From NCBI RefSeq assembly GCF_001295265.1, contig NZ_LJOD01000021.1, positions 1 to 49,788 on the forward strand: a stretch of 49,788 nucleotides of DNA, given 5' to 3'. The position numbers were made by a program, and so were the translations under genes. Below the pieces are notes generated by a model. It was not told the origin of the DNA. It worked only from the letters and a program-made list of their open reading frames with translations, and did not search any database. The DNA is from Chryseobacterium indologenes. Lineage in GTDB: Bacteria > Bacteroidota > Bacteroidia > Flavobacteriales > Weeksellaceae. Below are positions 32,621 to 40,737 of the stretch, piece by piece. Numbering within the stretch: the stretch's first letter is position 1; each line of letters starts with the position of its first letter.

Positions 32621-32986
32621 TTACATTTGTTGCAGGTTGAATACTGTGCCGGAAGGATCTGTAATCCAGTGCATGTTTTCAGGAAGCTCTTCAATTTCAT
32701 CACAGGTTTCTACCCCATTTGATTGCAGATACCGGGTGGCTTCTTCTACGTTGGGAACAGTAAGCTGTAACCAGGTTTCAGAATGAGTATAGTTGTCTAC
32801 ACAATCCAGCCATATTATATTGTTTCCGAACTTCACCCGGTGCGTTCTTGAAACAGTAGGATTATCAATCGGTTTTTCCTCTACATCCAGCTTCAGAATA
32901 TTCTTATAAAAAGCAACTGTTTTTTCGTATTTATTTTTGGGAATTTTTATAGCAATATTAATTCCGGCTTCAAATTTTGGATTCAT
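32621..32986 (-). CDS. VOC family (glyoxalase-like) protein
   Basis: 121 residues. The N-terminus FEAGINIAIKIPKNKYEKTVAFYKN is the first VOC repeat and WITDPSGTVFNLQQM is the second-repeat end, a common glyoxalase/bleomycin-resistance-like pattern. The middle contains LQLTVPNVEEATRYLQSNGV. Small, soluble, probably a dimer. The substrate is unknown. It is single, with no operon partner. Confidence 0.85.
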   Translation of the reverse strand: MNPKFEAGINIAIKIPKNKYEKTVAFYKNILKLDVEEKPIDNPTVSRTHRVKFGNNIIWLDCVDNYTHSETWLQLTVPNVEEATRYLQSNGVETCDEIEELPENMHWITDPSGTVFNLQQM

Positions 32987-33277
32987 AGTGTGGGTTTTTA
33001 TGATTTTTGTACAGTAATTATTCAGGAGGCTTAAATACTTTTGGTTAAAATTATCAATTCACTATGAAAATGAAATTGCCAAAGGACAAGATTTTATGCT
33101 GATAATAGTAATTTCTTCATAAATTCTTTTAAATAGCCGTTTCCGGATTCATATTGTAACTTGTTTTATTTTACAGATTTTAAAGGAAATAAATTCATTT
33201 AGGATAAATATTTCTACAATAATTTACTTTGATTAGAAAAAAATGATTAATTTCGAATGCAAACCAAACCTATTATT

Positions 33278-33421
33278 ATGAAAAATCTAAAAAAAATCCA
33301 GAGACAGGAAATGAAATCAATTAAAGGAGGTATTAACTGCCCTGGCGGACAGATATGCCTGATCGGCGGAAAATGGCAATGTATGCCTTACGATGGATGT
33401 GGTGGCGGAAATCAGCCATAA
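33278..33421 (+). CDS. GG-leader Cys-rich peptide 1 (bacteriocin-like)
   Basis: A 47-residue frame too short for most gene finders. The leader MKNLKKIQRQEMKSIKGG is a classic double-glycine leader (bacteriocin-type signal as in Chryseobacterium), cut after GG by a C39 peptidase/ABC exporter. The mature part is 29 residues with four Cys (NCPGGQICLIGG, KWQCMPYDGCGGG), net small and Gly-rich, fit for two disulfides. No C39 transporter is in the window, so export would depend on one elsewhere. No promoter is clear; TACTTTG precedes by about 45 bases. The second peptide follows 30 bases later. Confidence 0.78.
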   Translation: MKNLKKIQRQEMKSIKGGINCPGGQICLIGGKWQCMPYDGCGGGNQP

Positions 33422-33451
33422 CATATACGTTTAACCCATACTTACTTTATT

Positions 33452-33598
33452 ATGAAAAATTGCAAGAAAATTTCAAGAGACCAGTTGAAGAATATCAATG
33501 GTGGAGCCGCGGGGTGCTCCGAAGCATGCTGCCCGCCACCGGGAATAAAAAAATGTCCATGGGTGCTTTGTTATGCACCGTGTGATATATTAAGCTAA
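33452..33598 (+). CDS. GG-leader Cys-rich peptide 2 (bacteriocin-like)
   Basis: A 48-residue frame starting MKNCKKISRDQLKNINGG, again a double-glycine leader but with a Cys at position 4. The mature part is 30 residues with six Cys (GCSEACCPPPGIKKC, PWVLCYAPCDIL), Pro-rich and compact. It is 30 bases after peptide 1 and before a strong terminator, so the two are cotranscribed. The leaders are alike while the mature parts differ, as in families of bacteriocin or signalling peptides. Function unknown. Confidence 0.78.
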   Translation: MKNCKKISRDQLKNINGGAAGCSEACCPPPGIKKCPWVLCYAPCDILS

Positions 33599-33622
33599 GA
33601 AAAAGTATCAATTTAATTATAA

Positions 33623-33658
33623 AAAAGCCTTAGAGACAGAATTCTAAGGCTTTTATAT
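33623..33658 (+). terminator. Terminator of the GG-peptide pair
   Basis: AAAAGCCTTAGA and TCTAAGGCTTTT form a perfect 12-base stem with an 8-base loop, followed by an AT-rich tail. It closes the two-peptide transcript. Confidence 0.85.
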
Positions 33659-33865
33659 GTCCTAAAGTCACCTTTGTTTATTAATCAGGACTCTTTTTCA
33701 TCAGTATAATGATGCGGAACATTCTATAAATAAGTCATTAAGCTAGTTTGCAAAGGATTTTGAAGAGGTTTTAAGGTTCAATGCTGCGTAAGAAATTCCA
33801 GTCAGTGACCTTTTCCTCAATGAGAAGGAATTCTTCGGCTACGGCAGGATTTATTGTTCATGATT

Positions 33866-34813
33866 TTATAATAGGACAACTACTTTTCCGGTTACCCTTC
33901 CTGTTTCAACTTCAAGATGGGCTTCATGCATATCTTCAAAAGCGAATTGTTTATGAATACGGGTTTTAACTGCGCCGGCAGAAAGAAGGTCTGCGAGGGC
34001 ATGTATGGTTTCTTTTTTAGATTCCACCATCATAAATTCAATGTTAACAAGCCTCTCTGCGGCTTTAGATTTTATTTCTTCGGGAATTTCCGGAGCAGGC
34101 AGTGTTACAATAATGCCGCCCGGGCACATGATATCCACAGAATTCAGTAATGTTTGCCCCTGAATAGTGTCAATAACAATATCGATATCTTTTACTTTTG
34201 ATACAAGGTCCTCATGGACATAATCGATGTGCTCATCAGCTCCTAATGACATCACAAATTCCTTGTTTTTTAAAGATGAAGTACCAATAACATAGGCCCC
34301 GAAATATTTTGCAAGCTGAACAGCAATATGCCCAACCCCTCCGGATGCCGCATGGATTAATACTCTGTCACCTTTTTTTATTTTAGCAATTTCCACCAGT
34401 GCCTGATAAGCGGTAGAGCCTGCCATTGAAATTCCTGCTGCTTCCTGATGAGTAATTCCTTCCGGCTTCAGGGCAAGATGATTTTGCGGTACTGCAACAT
34501 ATTCGGCATATGCTTTTCCGCTGCCAAAAAAATTAACCATCCCAAAGACCGCATCACCACTTTTAAATGAATCTGCTTCACTGCCTGTGCCGGCAACCTC
34601 ACCGGAAATATCCCAGCCCAGAATAATATTCTTTTCTTTTTTATAGATCCATTCCAGTACTCCTTCATATGCTCTTGCTTTCACATCTACCGGATTAATA
34701 CTGATTGCTTTTACTTTTACAAGTACCTCATTGGGTTTTATGACAGGTGGAAGTGTTTCCTGTATTTTCAGATTATCAACACTGCCTGATTGGTTTAGAA
34801 TAAATGCTTTCAT
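33866..34813 (-). CDS. NADP-dependent zinc-free quinone oxidoreductase (MDR family)
   Basis: 315 residues from the ATG at 34813 (MKAFILNQSG), preferred to the upstream frame whose extra residues (MLLLLLQQNKT) look non-coding. The GroES-like N-terminal domain has VKVKAISINPVDVKARAYEG. The Rossmann domain has GDRVLIHAASGGVGHIAVQL with the GGVG nucleotide-binding loop and a family-typical segment ILGWDISGEVAGTG. No zinc-ligand cysteines are visible. Such enzymes reduce quinones or enones with NADPH. Divergent from the HxlR regulator at 34937, with operator-like repeats between, so it is probably its target. Confidence 0.9.
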   Translation of the reverse strand: MKAFILNQSGSVDNLKIQETLPPVIKPNEVLVKVKAISINPVDVKARAYEGVLEWIYKKEKNIILGWDISGEVAGTGSEADSFKSGDAVFGMVNFFGSGKAYAEYVAVPQNHLALKPEGITHQEAAGISMAGSTAYQALVEIAKIKKGDRVLIHAASGGVGHIAVQLAKYFGAYVIGTSSLKNKEFVMSLGADEHIDYVHEDLVSKVKDIDIVIDTIQGQTLLNSVDIMCPGGIIVTLPAPEIPEEIKSKAAERLVNIEFMMVESKKETIHALADLLSAGAVKTRIHKQFAFEDMHEAHLEVETGRVTGKVVVLL

Positions 34814-34831
34814 TGTTTTATTTTGTTGCAG

Positions 34832-34891
34832 CAAAAGTAGTAACATCAGTATATTTGTAGCAAGTATGTACTTTTTGGTAATCTACATACT
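34832..34891 (-). promoter_or_regulatory. Oxidoreductase promoter with HxlR-type operator
   Basis: On the minus strand TTG (complement of 34861-34863) is followed after 21 bases by TACTTTTG (complement of 34832-34839). AGTATGTA (34863-34870) and TACATACT (34884-34891) form a perfect 8-base inverted repeat with a 13-base spacer that touches the -33 box. The HxlR product nearby is the likely binder. Confidence 0.65.
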
Positions 34892-34936
34892 AAAAATATA
34901 CTAATGTTGATTATCAGTAAAATAAAATTGTAAAAA

Positions 34937-35275
34937 ATGAAAAAATATACAAATGAACCTGCCTGCTCTGTAGATTATGCTTTCAGAAGAATCGGAGGTA
35001 AGTATAAAGGACGAATATTGTGGTATCTTCATGCGAAGAATGTGATGCGGTATGGGGAATTGAGGAAAACATTAACAGATATTACTCCTAAAATGCTAAC
35101 CCAAACTCTGCGGGAATTAGAAACAGATGAGTTAATAGGTCGAAAAGTTTATCATGAAGTTCCGCCAAAAGTGGAGTACAGGCTGACGGAGATAGGCCGG
35201 GAATTAATTCCATTTATTGCCCATTTAAAGGAATGGGGAGATAAGCAGATCCAAAAAATTAAGGATAAAAATTAA
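34937..35275 (+). CDS. HxlR family transcriptional regulator
   Basis: 112 residues, a winged-helix HxlR protein. It has the Cys10 common to redox-sensing members (EPACSVDYAFRRIGGKYKGR), the recognition helix (LTDITPKMLTQTLRELETDE) and the wing (HEVPPKVEYRLTEIGREL). HxlR proteins such as YodB/HypR sense quinones or oxidants through such a Cys. It is divergent from the quinone oxidoreductase, an arrangement usual for autoregulated quinone defence, and convergent to a second HxlR gene across a long hairpin. Confidence 0.92.
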   Translation: MKKYTNEPACSVDYAFRRIGGKYKGRILWYLHAKNVMRYGELRKTLTDITPKMLTQTLRELETDELIGRKVYHEVPPKVEYRLTEIGRELIPFIAHLKEWGDKQIQKIKDKN

Positions 35276-35288
35276 AAGAGATGTAATA

Positions 35289-35351
35289 AATATACCAGAG
35301 TGTACCCAATAGTCAGAGTAGACTAAAAACGCTGGTACACTCTGGTATATT
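35289..35351. terminator. Long bidirectional hairpin between two HxlR genes
   Basis: AATATACCAGAGTGTACC pairs perfectly over 18 bases with its complement across a 27-base loop, which itself holds a small inverted repeat (TAGTC/GACTA). It lies between convergent stops, 13 bases after one and 3 bases before the other, so it should stop both transcripts. Confidence 0.8.
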
Positions 35352-35354
35352 GTA

Positions 35355-35732
35355 TTAATGATCAGAGAGAAGGTCTTCCTGAATTAAATTTTTATGTTTT
35401 TTCCCCCAATCACTTAACTGTTTCCAGATAGGGATCAGTTCACCTGCAATCTCTGTCAGTTCATAATCTACCCTCGGAGGCACTTCTGCATGTACGGTTC
35501 TTTTCACCAAACCAGCTTTTTCCAGTTCGCGAAGCTGAAGTGTCAGCATTCTTTCTGTAATTCCTTTAATGCTGTTTCTGATCTCACTAAACCGCAGCTT
35601 TCCGTGCTCAAGCTTACACAGGATCAGCAATTTCCATCTTCCTCCGATCTTACAGATGGCATAACTAAGATCACACTCTGTAATATACTGTTCATTGATG
35701 CTATTCGTTGAATTCTCTTTTCTTTTTCCCAT
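35355..35732 (-). CDS. HxlR family transcriptional regulator (second)
   Basis: 125 residues of HxlR type: YITECDLSYAICKIGGRWKL at the front, ITERMLTLQLRELEKAGLVK as recognition helix, EVPPRVDYELTEIAGELIP as wing. The Cys near residue 20 (in TECDLSY) corresponds to the conserved one in the first HxlR protein. It is divergent from the esterase/MFS operon at 35824, whose upstream region has repeated GTACC half sites, so it probably controls that operon. Its relation to the first HxlR gene, which is on the other side of a shared terminator, suggests an old duplication. Confidence 0.92.
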   Translation of the reverse strand: MGKRKENSTNSINEQYITECDLSYAICKIGGRWKLLILCKLEHGKLRFSEIRNSIKGITERMLTLQLRELEKAGLVKRTVHAEVPPRVDYELTEIAGELIPIWKQLSDWGKKHKNLIQEDLLSDH

Positions 35733-35749
35733 TACTTACAAATTTGTTC

Positions 35750-35803
35750 GTACCATACAATTAGCTGTGTACCGTGCAAATGTATCACTTCTATTTAATT
35801 TTG
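35750..35803 (+). promoter_or_regulatory. Promoter and operator of the esterase/MFS operon
   Basis: TAATTTTG at 35796-35803 matches TAnnTTTG. Direct repeats GTACCATAC (35750) and GTACCGTGC (35769) are 19 bases apart, about two helical turns, in the HxlR-esterase divergent region and could bind the second HxlR protein. No -33 TTG at the proper distance. Confidence 0.5.
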
Positions 35804-35823
35804 TCTGAAAATTTGGAAAGAAT

Positions 35824-36828
35824 ATGAAAAAACTCATCGGAATACTTATAATATCAGGGCTGGTTTCCTGTAAAACAATTAATAACAATACTAAAATGAA
35901 TACAGTTCAATTAAATCCGGAAATAAGCAGAATAACAGAAAGCCTTCAAAAGATTCATGTTTTTGACAGCAAAGATATTTTGGATATGAGCCGGAAAGGA
36001 TATGAGACTATGTCACTACAGCTGGGTGGCAAAAAAGAAGCAGTTAAAATGATTGAAGAGTTTAACATTCCTCACCATAACCATGAAATTCCTGTGAGAA
36101 TTTACAGACCTAACGGAATTGAAAGTGAAAAATCGTCAGCCATCATTTATCTTCATGGCGGTTGGTTTGTTTCGGGAAGTTTTGAAACCCACGATGCGGT
36201 CGTTCGTCAATTAGCCAATGCTACAGGGGCTGCCATTATCTTTGTTGATTATCGTTTGGCGCCCGAATATCCTTTTCCTGCAGGCTTAAAGGATGCCCAA
36301 TCGGCCACTGAATGGATTATAAATAATGCGGATCATCTGCATTTAGATAAAAATAAGATCGGAATTATAGGCGACAGTGCCGGAGGTGCTTTAGCCGTAA
36401 GTGTTTCAACACAGCTTGGCCACCTACTGAAGTTTCAGGTCCTGATTTATCCTGCGGCAGATAATACATTAAATACAAAATCGTGGAAAGACTATGAAAA
36501 GGGGCCTGTTATTAATAAAGAAGAAGGAGTCAGAGCCTGGAGCTGGTACCTGACCAGGCCTGAGGACTCACAAAACCCATTGGCAGTTCCTTTACTGATA
36601 AAAGATTTTAAAAATACGCCTTCAACATTCGTTTTATTATCTGAACACGATCCTTTGCGGGATGAAGGGCAACAGCTGGCAGAAAATATGAAAGCATCCG
36701 GAGTTCATGTTAAAATTGTGATTTATAAAGAAATGGTTCATGGTTTTATGCATATGGGAGGTGTATTAAAAGAAACCGGTGAGGCTGTTCAGGAAATTGC
36801 AGCATTTACAAAAGAAAATTCAAAATAA
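35824..36828 (+). CDS. Lipoprotein alpha/beta hydrolase (HSL-type esterase)
   Basis: 334 residues with a lipoprotein signal MKKLIGILIISGLVSC (lipobox LVSC). The oxyanion motif HGGW is at 111-114, and the nucleophile motif GDSAGG at 183-188 (Ser185). The Asp is in LLSEHDPLRDEG, and the His is in EMVHGFMH. This is the hormone-sensitive-lipase type of esterase, acting on short acyl esters. A lipid anchor is less usual for this family and would put it on the periplasmic or outer face. It is 18 bases upstream of an MFS exporter gene, so the pair is likely an operon under the divergent HxlR gene. Confidence 0.9.
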   Translation: MKKLIGILIISGLVSCKTINNNTKMNTVQLNPEISRITESLQKIHVFDSKDILDMSRKGYETMSLQLGGKKEAVKMIEEFNIPHHNHEIPVRIYRPNGIESEKSSAIIYLHGGWFVSGSFETHDAVVRQLANATGAAIIFVDYRLAPEYPFPAGLKDAQSATEWIINNADHLHLDKNKIGIIGDSAGGALAVSVSTQLGHLLKFQVLIYPAADNTLNTKSWKDYEKGPVINKEEGVRAWSWYLTRPEDSQNPLAVPLLIKDFKNTPSTFVLLSEHDPLRDEGQQLAENMKASGVHVKIVIYKEMVHGFMHMGGVLKETGEAVQEIAAFTKENSK

Positions 36829-36846
36829 CATCCAGAGAGTTTTTAT

Positions 36847-38001
36847 ATGAAGAAATATGCATATATCGGCTGTTTAGGACTTATTGCCGTTATTACTACC
36901 GAATTCGGGGTTATTGGGATTTTACCGCAAATTGCTGAACATTATAAAATCAGCATTGATAAGGCAGGTTACTTATTAGGTGCCTTTGCCTTGGTCATTG
37001 CCCTTACCGGACCATTCATGACATTACTGGCATCAGGCTTTGACCGTAAAAAAATCATGCTTACCTCTGTTGCCATATTCCTTATTACAGGTTTCGTCTC
37101 TTCGTTTTCACCGCCATTCTGGATTTTGATGCTCGTACGGATTCTTCCCGCATTTTTACAGCCAGTTTATATTGCTACAGCGTTGTCTGTTGCAGTTTCT
37201 GATGCTGATGATAATAAAAATGAATTAATGAGTATTGTATTCAGCGGGGTGGCTCTTGCAATGGTGACTACGGTTCCTTTTGCAACCTGGATAGCCGGGC
37301 TTTGGTCATGGGAATATTCATTCATGATTCAGACCGCTGTAAGCTTCATTGCCTTGGTTGTGATTTATTTAATGCTTCCTTCTATGCCCGTAAAAGAGAA
37401 AAAGTCCTACGGATCACAGCTTAAAATCCTAACTCTACCCTCATTTATTTTAAGTACTGCAGCCAATTTTTTCATGGTTACGGCATGGTTTTCTACCTAT
37501 AGTTATTTTGCAGAGTATTTGAATAAGGCAAAAGAAATGAACGAAACCATGATAGGCTATATGTTGTTTGTTTTCGGAATTATTGGTGTTTTATCAACCT
37601 GGATTGCAGGAAAAATGCTCAAACGGAATGTGGCCGGAACAATGGCTTTTTTCCTTTCCGGAACTTTAGTAATTCCCGTCTTGTTATATTTTTCTGATGA
37701 TAATTTATTACTCAATATAATTGTGATCGGAATTTGGGGCTTTATGTATTCGCCGGGTTTTCTGAATGCATCTACTTATATGATCTCATCAGTTCCGGAT
37801 TCTTTAGAGTTTGCAAACAGCCTGGCAACCTCTTTCGGAAACCTGGGAGTAACATTAGGAACAACCTTAGGGGGCTGGATGATTGTAAACAAAGGAATTG
37901 AATACAATATATGGATTTGTTTCATATTTGGATTACTAGCTTTTCTGATGATGATGCTAAGGCATTTTTATGAAAAAAGGGAGAGGAATTTGGCTTTCTA
38001 A
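36847..38001 (+). CDS. MFS transporter (drug/arabinose efflux type)
   Basis: 384 residues with about twelve hydrophobic segments, beginning AYIGCLGLIAVITTEFGVIG and ending in WICFIFGLLAFLMMMLRHFY. The DHA1-type early motif (TGPFMTLLASGFDRKKIML) lies between the second and third segments, the family's conserved loop. It resembles the AraJ/Bcr-like proton-driven exporters. The stop-start gap to the esterase upstream is 18 bases, so the two are cotranscribed. The substrate is unknown; combined with an HxlR regulator, export of an aromatic or antimicrobial compound is possible. Confidence 0.88.
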   Translation: MKKYAYIGCLGLIAVITTEFGVIGILPQIAEHYKISIDKAGYLLGAFALVIALTGPFMTLLASGFDRKKIMLTSVAIFLITGFVSSFSPPFWILMLVRILPAFLQPVYIATALSVAVSDADDNKNELMSIVFSGVALAMVTTVPFATWIAGLWSWEYSFMIQTAVSFIALVVIYLMLPSMPVKEKKSYGSQLKILTLPSFILSTAANFFMVTAWFSTYSYFAEYLNKAKEMNETMIGYMLFVFGIIGVLSTWIAGKMLKRNVAGTMAFFLSGTLVIPVLLYFSDDNLLLNIIVIGIWGFMYSPGFLNASTYMISSVPDSLEFANSLATSFGNLGVTLGTTLGGWMIVNKGIEYNIWICFIFGLLAFLMMMLRHFYEKRERNLAF

Positions 38002-38206
38002 AGAATGGTTATTTCTGTTGGTTACAGGGAATTTTATCACTGAGTGTTATATCAGACATTGTAAGCATTAATCCTGAAATTTTGACAGAAATCGTGAAAA
38101 AATAGCACCATTTGCCAACTGGTATTTTTTTTGCAGTCTTTCAGATACAGCTGGCCAGCTGAAGTGTTATAAAATAATTGTTAAACTTATTTAAAAGGAG
38201 ATTGCT

Positions 38207-38659
38207 ATGAATAATCTAATGAGAAGAAACGGAAACAGCAACTTAGGCTTTTCAAACATCTTTGATGATTTTTTTAGTCGTGAACTTTTTAACTGGGGTA
38301 ATAACAATTACTCATCCACCAGTACAACCGTACCTTCGGTAAATATAAAAGAAAACGGCGATGCATACGAAGTGCAGGTTGCTGCACCCGGAATGAACAA
38401 GAATGATTTTGAAATCAAACTGGATGGTAACCTTCTTACTATTTCATCCATGAAGCAGGAAAGTAATGAAACGAAAGATGACAATTTCACCCGAAGAGAG
38501 TTTAGTTACCAGTCATTCCAGAGAAGTTTTGAACTTCCAAAAGATGTTGTTGACCAGGATAATATCAATGCAAAATATGAGAACGGACTGCTTATGCTCA
38601 CCATTCCGAAGAAAGAAGATGCAAAGCAGAAACCACCAAGAATGATTGAAATATCATAA
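38207..38659 (+). CDS. Small heat shock protein (Hsp20/alpha-crystallin)
   Basis: 150 residues. The alpha-crystallin domain covers about 42-145 (VPSVNIKENGDAYEVQVAAP, DFEIKLDGNLLTISS, FSYQSFQRSFELPKDV, YENGLLMLTIPKKE). The N-terminal arm is Asn/Phe-rich (NLGFSNIFDDFFSRELF) and the C-terminal tail PRMIEIS carries the IxI-like oligomer motif. It is an ATP-independent holdase that stops aggregation. The start has an unusually good Shine-Dalgarno, AAAAGGAGA, which is rare in Bacteroidetes and suits strong expression. Stands alone and ends in a clear terminator. Confidence 0.95.
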   Translation: MNNLMRRNGNSNLGFSNIFDDFFSRELFNWGNNNYSSTSTTVPSVNIKENGDAYEVQVAAPGMNKNDFEIKLDGNLLTISSMKQESNETKDDNFTRREFSYQSFQRSFELPKDVVDQDNINAKYENGLLMLTIPKKEDAKQKPPRMIEIS

Positions 38660-38670
38660 ACAGATGTAAT

Positions 38671-38710
38671 AAAACGAGGCTGTCTCAATAGTGAGGCAGC
38701 CTCGTTTTTT
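38671..38710 (+). terminator. Terminator of the hsp20 gene
   Basis: CGAGGCTG and CAGCCTCG form the base of a stem that extends to AACGAGGCTG, with a further weak pairing inside, followed by TTTTTT. Confidence 0.85.
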
Positions 38711-38855
38711 ATGCTGTAACTATTTATATTGATTATGTTCTATTTCTTGGTGCACTTTGATAAAAATCAAAAGTACCACATATTATAAGTAAACTGCTGA
38801 GTTCGCAACTTATTTATCAACAAAATAGTTTCGGATTTTTAATAGAAGAATGATT

Positions 38856-38863
38856 TATATTTG
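38856..38863 (+). promoter_or_regulatory. Promoter element of the serine hydrolase gene
   Basis: TATATTTG fits the TAnnTTTG element 23 bases before the ATG at 38887. No good -33 TTG was found. Confidence 0.5.
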
Positions 38864-38886
38864 TAATCTTATCCGATCTAAAAACT

Positions 38887-40041
38887 ATGAAAGCCAATAT
38901 CCTTTTTATTCTCCTGTTAGTTTCACACTTTAGCTTTTCCCAGAAATTAATACAGCGCAAAGCAAGTGGATCTAAAATAACGATTTCCTCTAGAATAAAA
39001 GAGGTGGTTGATAGTACAATGAATAAAATGATCAAAAAACCACTTATCCATTCTGCTTCGATAGGGCTCGTCTATAAAGGACGTGAAATGACCGCACATT
39101 ATGGAGAACTGGAAAAGGGAAAGAACAATACCCCGGATAATGAGACGATTTATGAAATCGGCTCTCTCAGTAAAACTCTTACCGGAATGCTGGTTGCAAA
39201 AGCAGTATGCGAAAAAAAGGTGGATCTTGATGATGACGTACAGAACTATTTAATAGATAATTATCCCAATTTACACTTTAAAGGACAGCCTATCAGAATC
39301 AAAGATCTTCTTTCGCACACAAGCGGAATCCCTAACATGCTTCCTCTTGAAGCGAATACTATCCTGCAGAATTTCGCAGCGCACGATACACCCGAAAAGA
39401 TCAATACATTATATCTTAATTACGGAAAAAAAGATTTTCTGAACGACCTGCATCAGGTGAAAATAGATACACTGTCAGGTCATAAGTATGCATATTCCAG
39501 TGCGGGAACCCAGCTTTTGGCTTCTGTTGTGGAGAAAGTTTATAGCAGGGATTTTGAAATGCTCCTGACAGATTACCTGGATGAGAATACAGAGATGAAA
39601 AATACAAAAATCAATCTGAAGGGACAAGAACTGAAAAGACTTGCTTTGGGCTATCACAGTGATAATCCACTGCCTACATCACCTATGCCCTTGCTACCCT
39701 GGGGTGCATCCGGTAATGTAAAGTCTACAGTACCTGATATGCTGGAGTATATGAGATTTCAGCTTAAAAATGATAAAGTTGTCGCTGAATCCCATCGCAC
39801 GCTGGTAAAATTCAGTCCTGGATTCAGTATCGGGTATTTGTGGAATATTATTACAGATGACAAAAAACTGGGAACATATTATTTTCATCATGGCGGTGTA
39901 CCACGGTCACAATGTTATATCTATATCATTCCTCAACATCAGCTAGGCGTTTTCATTATCACAAATCAAAGTGGTAATGATACTGCTTTAGTGATGGAGG
40001 AGGCACTCAGGGAAATATTTGATAAAGTAATCAAGATTTAA
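38887..40041 (+). CDS. Serine hydrolase (class C beta-lactamase fold)
   Basis: 384 residues with a signal peptide MKANILFILLLVSHFSFSQ. The motifs of the penicillin-binding/beta-lactamase fold are present: SLSK at 93-96, YSS at 203-205 and HHGG near 335. The late FHHGGVPRSQCYIYIIPQ and GVFIITNQSGNDT are typical of periplasmic esterase/peptidase-like members rather than true beta-lactamases. No clear role can be named; relatives hydrolyse D-amino-acid peptides or esters. It is the intact counterpart of the broken gene at 30604-31668. A gene-poor stretch follows. Confidence 0.9.
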   Translation: MKANILFILLLVSHFSFSQKLIQRKASGSKITISSRIKEVVDSTMNKMIKKPLIHSASIGLVYKGREMTAHYGELEKGKNNTPDNETIYEIGSLSKTLTGMLVAKAVCEKKVDLDDDVQNYLIDNYPNLHFKGQPIRIKDLLSHTSGIPNMLPLEANTILQNFAAHDTPEKINTLYLNYGKKDFLNDLHQVKIDTLSGHKYAYSSAGTQLLASVVEKVYSRDFEMLLTDYLDENTEMKNTKINLKGQELKRLALGYHSDNPLPTSPMPLLPWGASGNVKSTVPDMLEYMRFQLKNDKVVAESHRTLVKFSPGFSIGYLWNIITDDKKLGTYYFHHGGVPRSQCYIYIIPQHQLGVFIITNQSGNDTALVMEEALREIFDKVIKI

Positions 40042-40043
40042 TC

Positions 40044-40235
40044 CTATAATAAAATCGTAAGGATATGCTGGCTTAAAATCAAAATCCCATTTCTATAGAT
40101 AATCACAATACGTTTATACATTCGGAATTCTTTGATTTTACTGCTGATCGCTGTTTTAATTTTGTCTAGTTTCTCTTCACAATCTTCATTATGAAAGATG
40201 AACGATGTGAGGATGGTAGCTTTGCTAAATTTCAT
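40044..40235 (-). CDS. Doubtful small ORF, minus strand
   Basis: A 63-residue frame (MKFSKATILTSFIFHNEDCE, then an EFRMYKRIVIIYRNG stretch) with a hydrophobic C-terminus, lying at the end of the serine hydrolase gene. No family or convincing start signal is seen. It may be a chance frame or a decayed gene. I list it only so the stretch is not left unexplained. Confidence 0.2.
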   Translation of the reverse strand: MKFSKATILTSFIFHNEDCEEKLDKIKTAISSKIKEFRMYKRIVIIYRNGILILSQHILTILL

Positions 40236-40632
40236 AATGCAATCTTTAGCGAGTGAAACAGTGAAAAACCTGCATGAAAATGATGATATGAAAAGTTCAG
40301 GGTATAAGTGTTTTTATGTTGATGAACTAAAATAATATTAGAAGAATAAATAAGGCCTACAAAATGGAGGCTTTGCTTAGGTATCGTGTTTAAATATCTG
40401 TTGTTTTGGTTTTAAGATAAGGTTAACGTCTTTTTCTGAAAGTCGTTCAATTACATATTATTCAAATTATAGAGGAACTTTCCTTACACGGTTGTCAATA
40501 TATCCGGTAAATCTTTAAAACCACCATTTGCCTGTTTTCCAGGTATTAGAGTACTTTTTTATAGGCCAATATTCTGGTTTAAATGTTCTGTATCAATTTC
40601 CGAATCTTCTGGTGTGTCTCAAAAGTTTCTTC
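40236..40632. other. Gene-poor stretch before the export cassette
   Basis: About 400 bases of AT-rich DNA without a convincing gene. One 32-codon frame starts at ATG 40237 (MQSLASETVKNLHEND) and stops at 40335. Nothing beyond it reads on. This is the left border region of the cassette, where codon use changes between the two sides. No direct repeat, integrase or IS was recognised here. Confidence 0.5.
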
Positions 40633-40673
40633 AAATGCCCGATATGAAACAAAATGTTCGATATCGGGCATTT
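40633..40673 (+). promoter_or_regulatory. Inverted repeat upstream of the sigma-54 promoter
   Basis: AAATGCCCGATAT and its perfect complement (13 bases each) lie around a 15-base spacer, followed by TTTT. It is centred about 95 bases before the predicted transcription start, the distance of an activator enhancer site. The T-run also allows a terminator, so the role is open. Confidence 0.5.
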
Positions 40674-40721
40674 TTTATATTGTTGTATTTTGTAATTTAT
40701 TGTAAATCAATATTTTAAATA

Positions 40722-40737
40722 TGGCATTGGCCTTGTA
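40722..40737 (+). promoter_or_regulatory. Sigma-54 type -24/-12 promoter of the export operon
   Basis: TGGCAT (40722-40727), five bases, TTGTA (40733-40737). The spacing fits TGGCAC-N5-TTGCA exactly, with two mismatches (final C to T; the C of TTGCA to T). The adaptor ATG is at 40777, and the cassette carries its own sigma-54 activator. Confidence 0.7.

Noticed and set aside
33278..33598. CRISPR or repeat array reading of the two similar starts
   Set aside because: Only the two leader-coding parts are alike; there are no regular repeats or spacers.
34814..34846. Upstream start of the quinone oxidoreductase
   Set aside because: The added residues come from a Leu/Gln run in the promoter region and overlap the -7 element; 34813 gives the normal family start.
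38887..40041. Beta-lactamase resistance gene
   Set aside because: Motifs fit the wider serine-hydrolase family; the YSS motif and C-terminal part do not specifically indicate a true beta-lactamase.
40237..40335. 32-codon frame MQSLASETVK...
   Set aside because: No family, no ribosome site, and it lies in the gene-poor border region; chance is the simplest reading.
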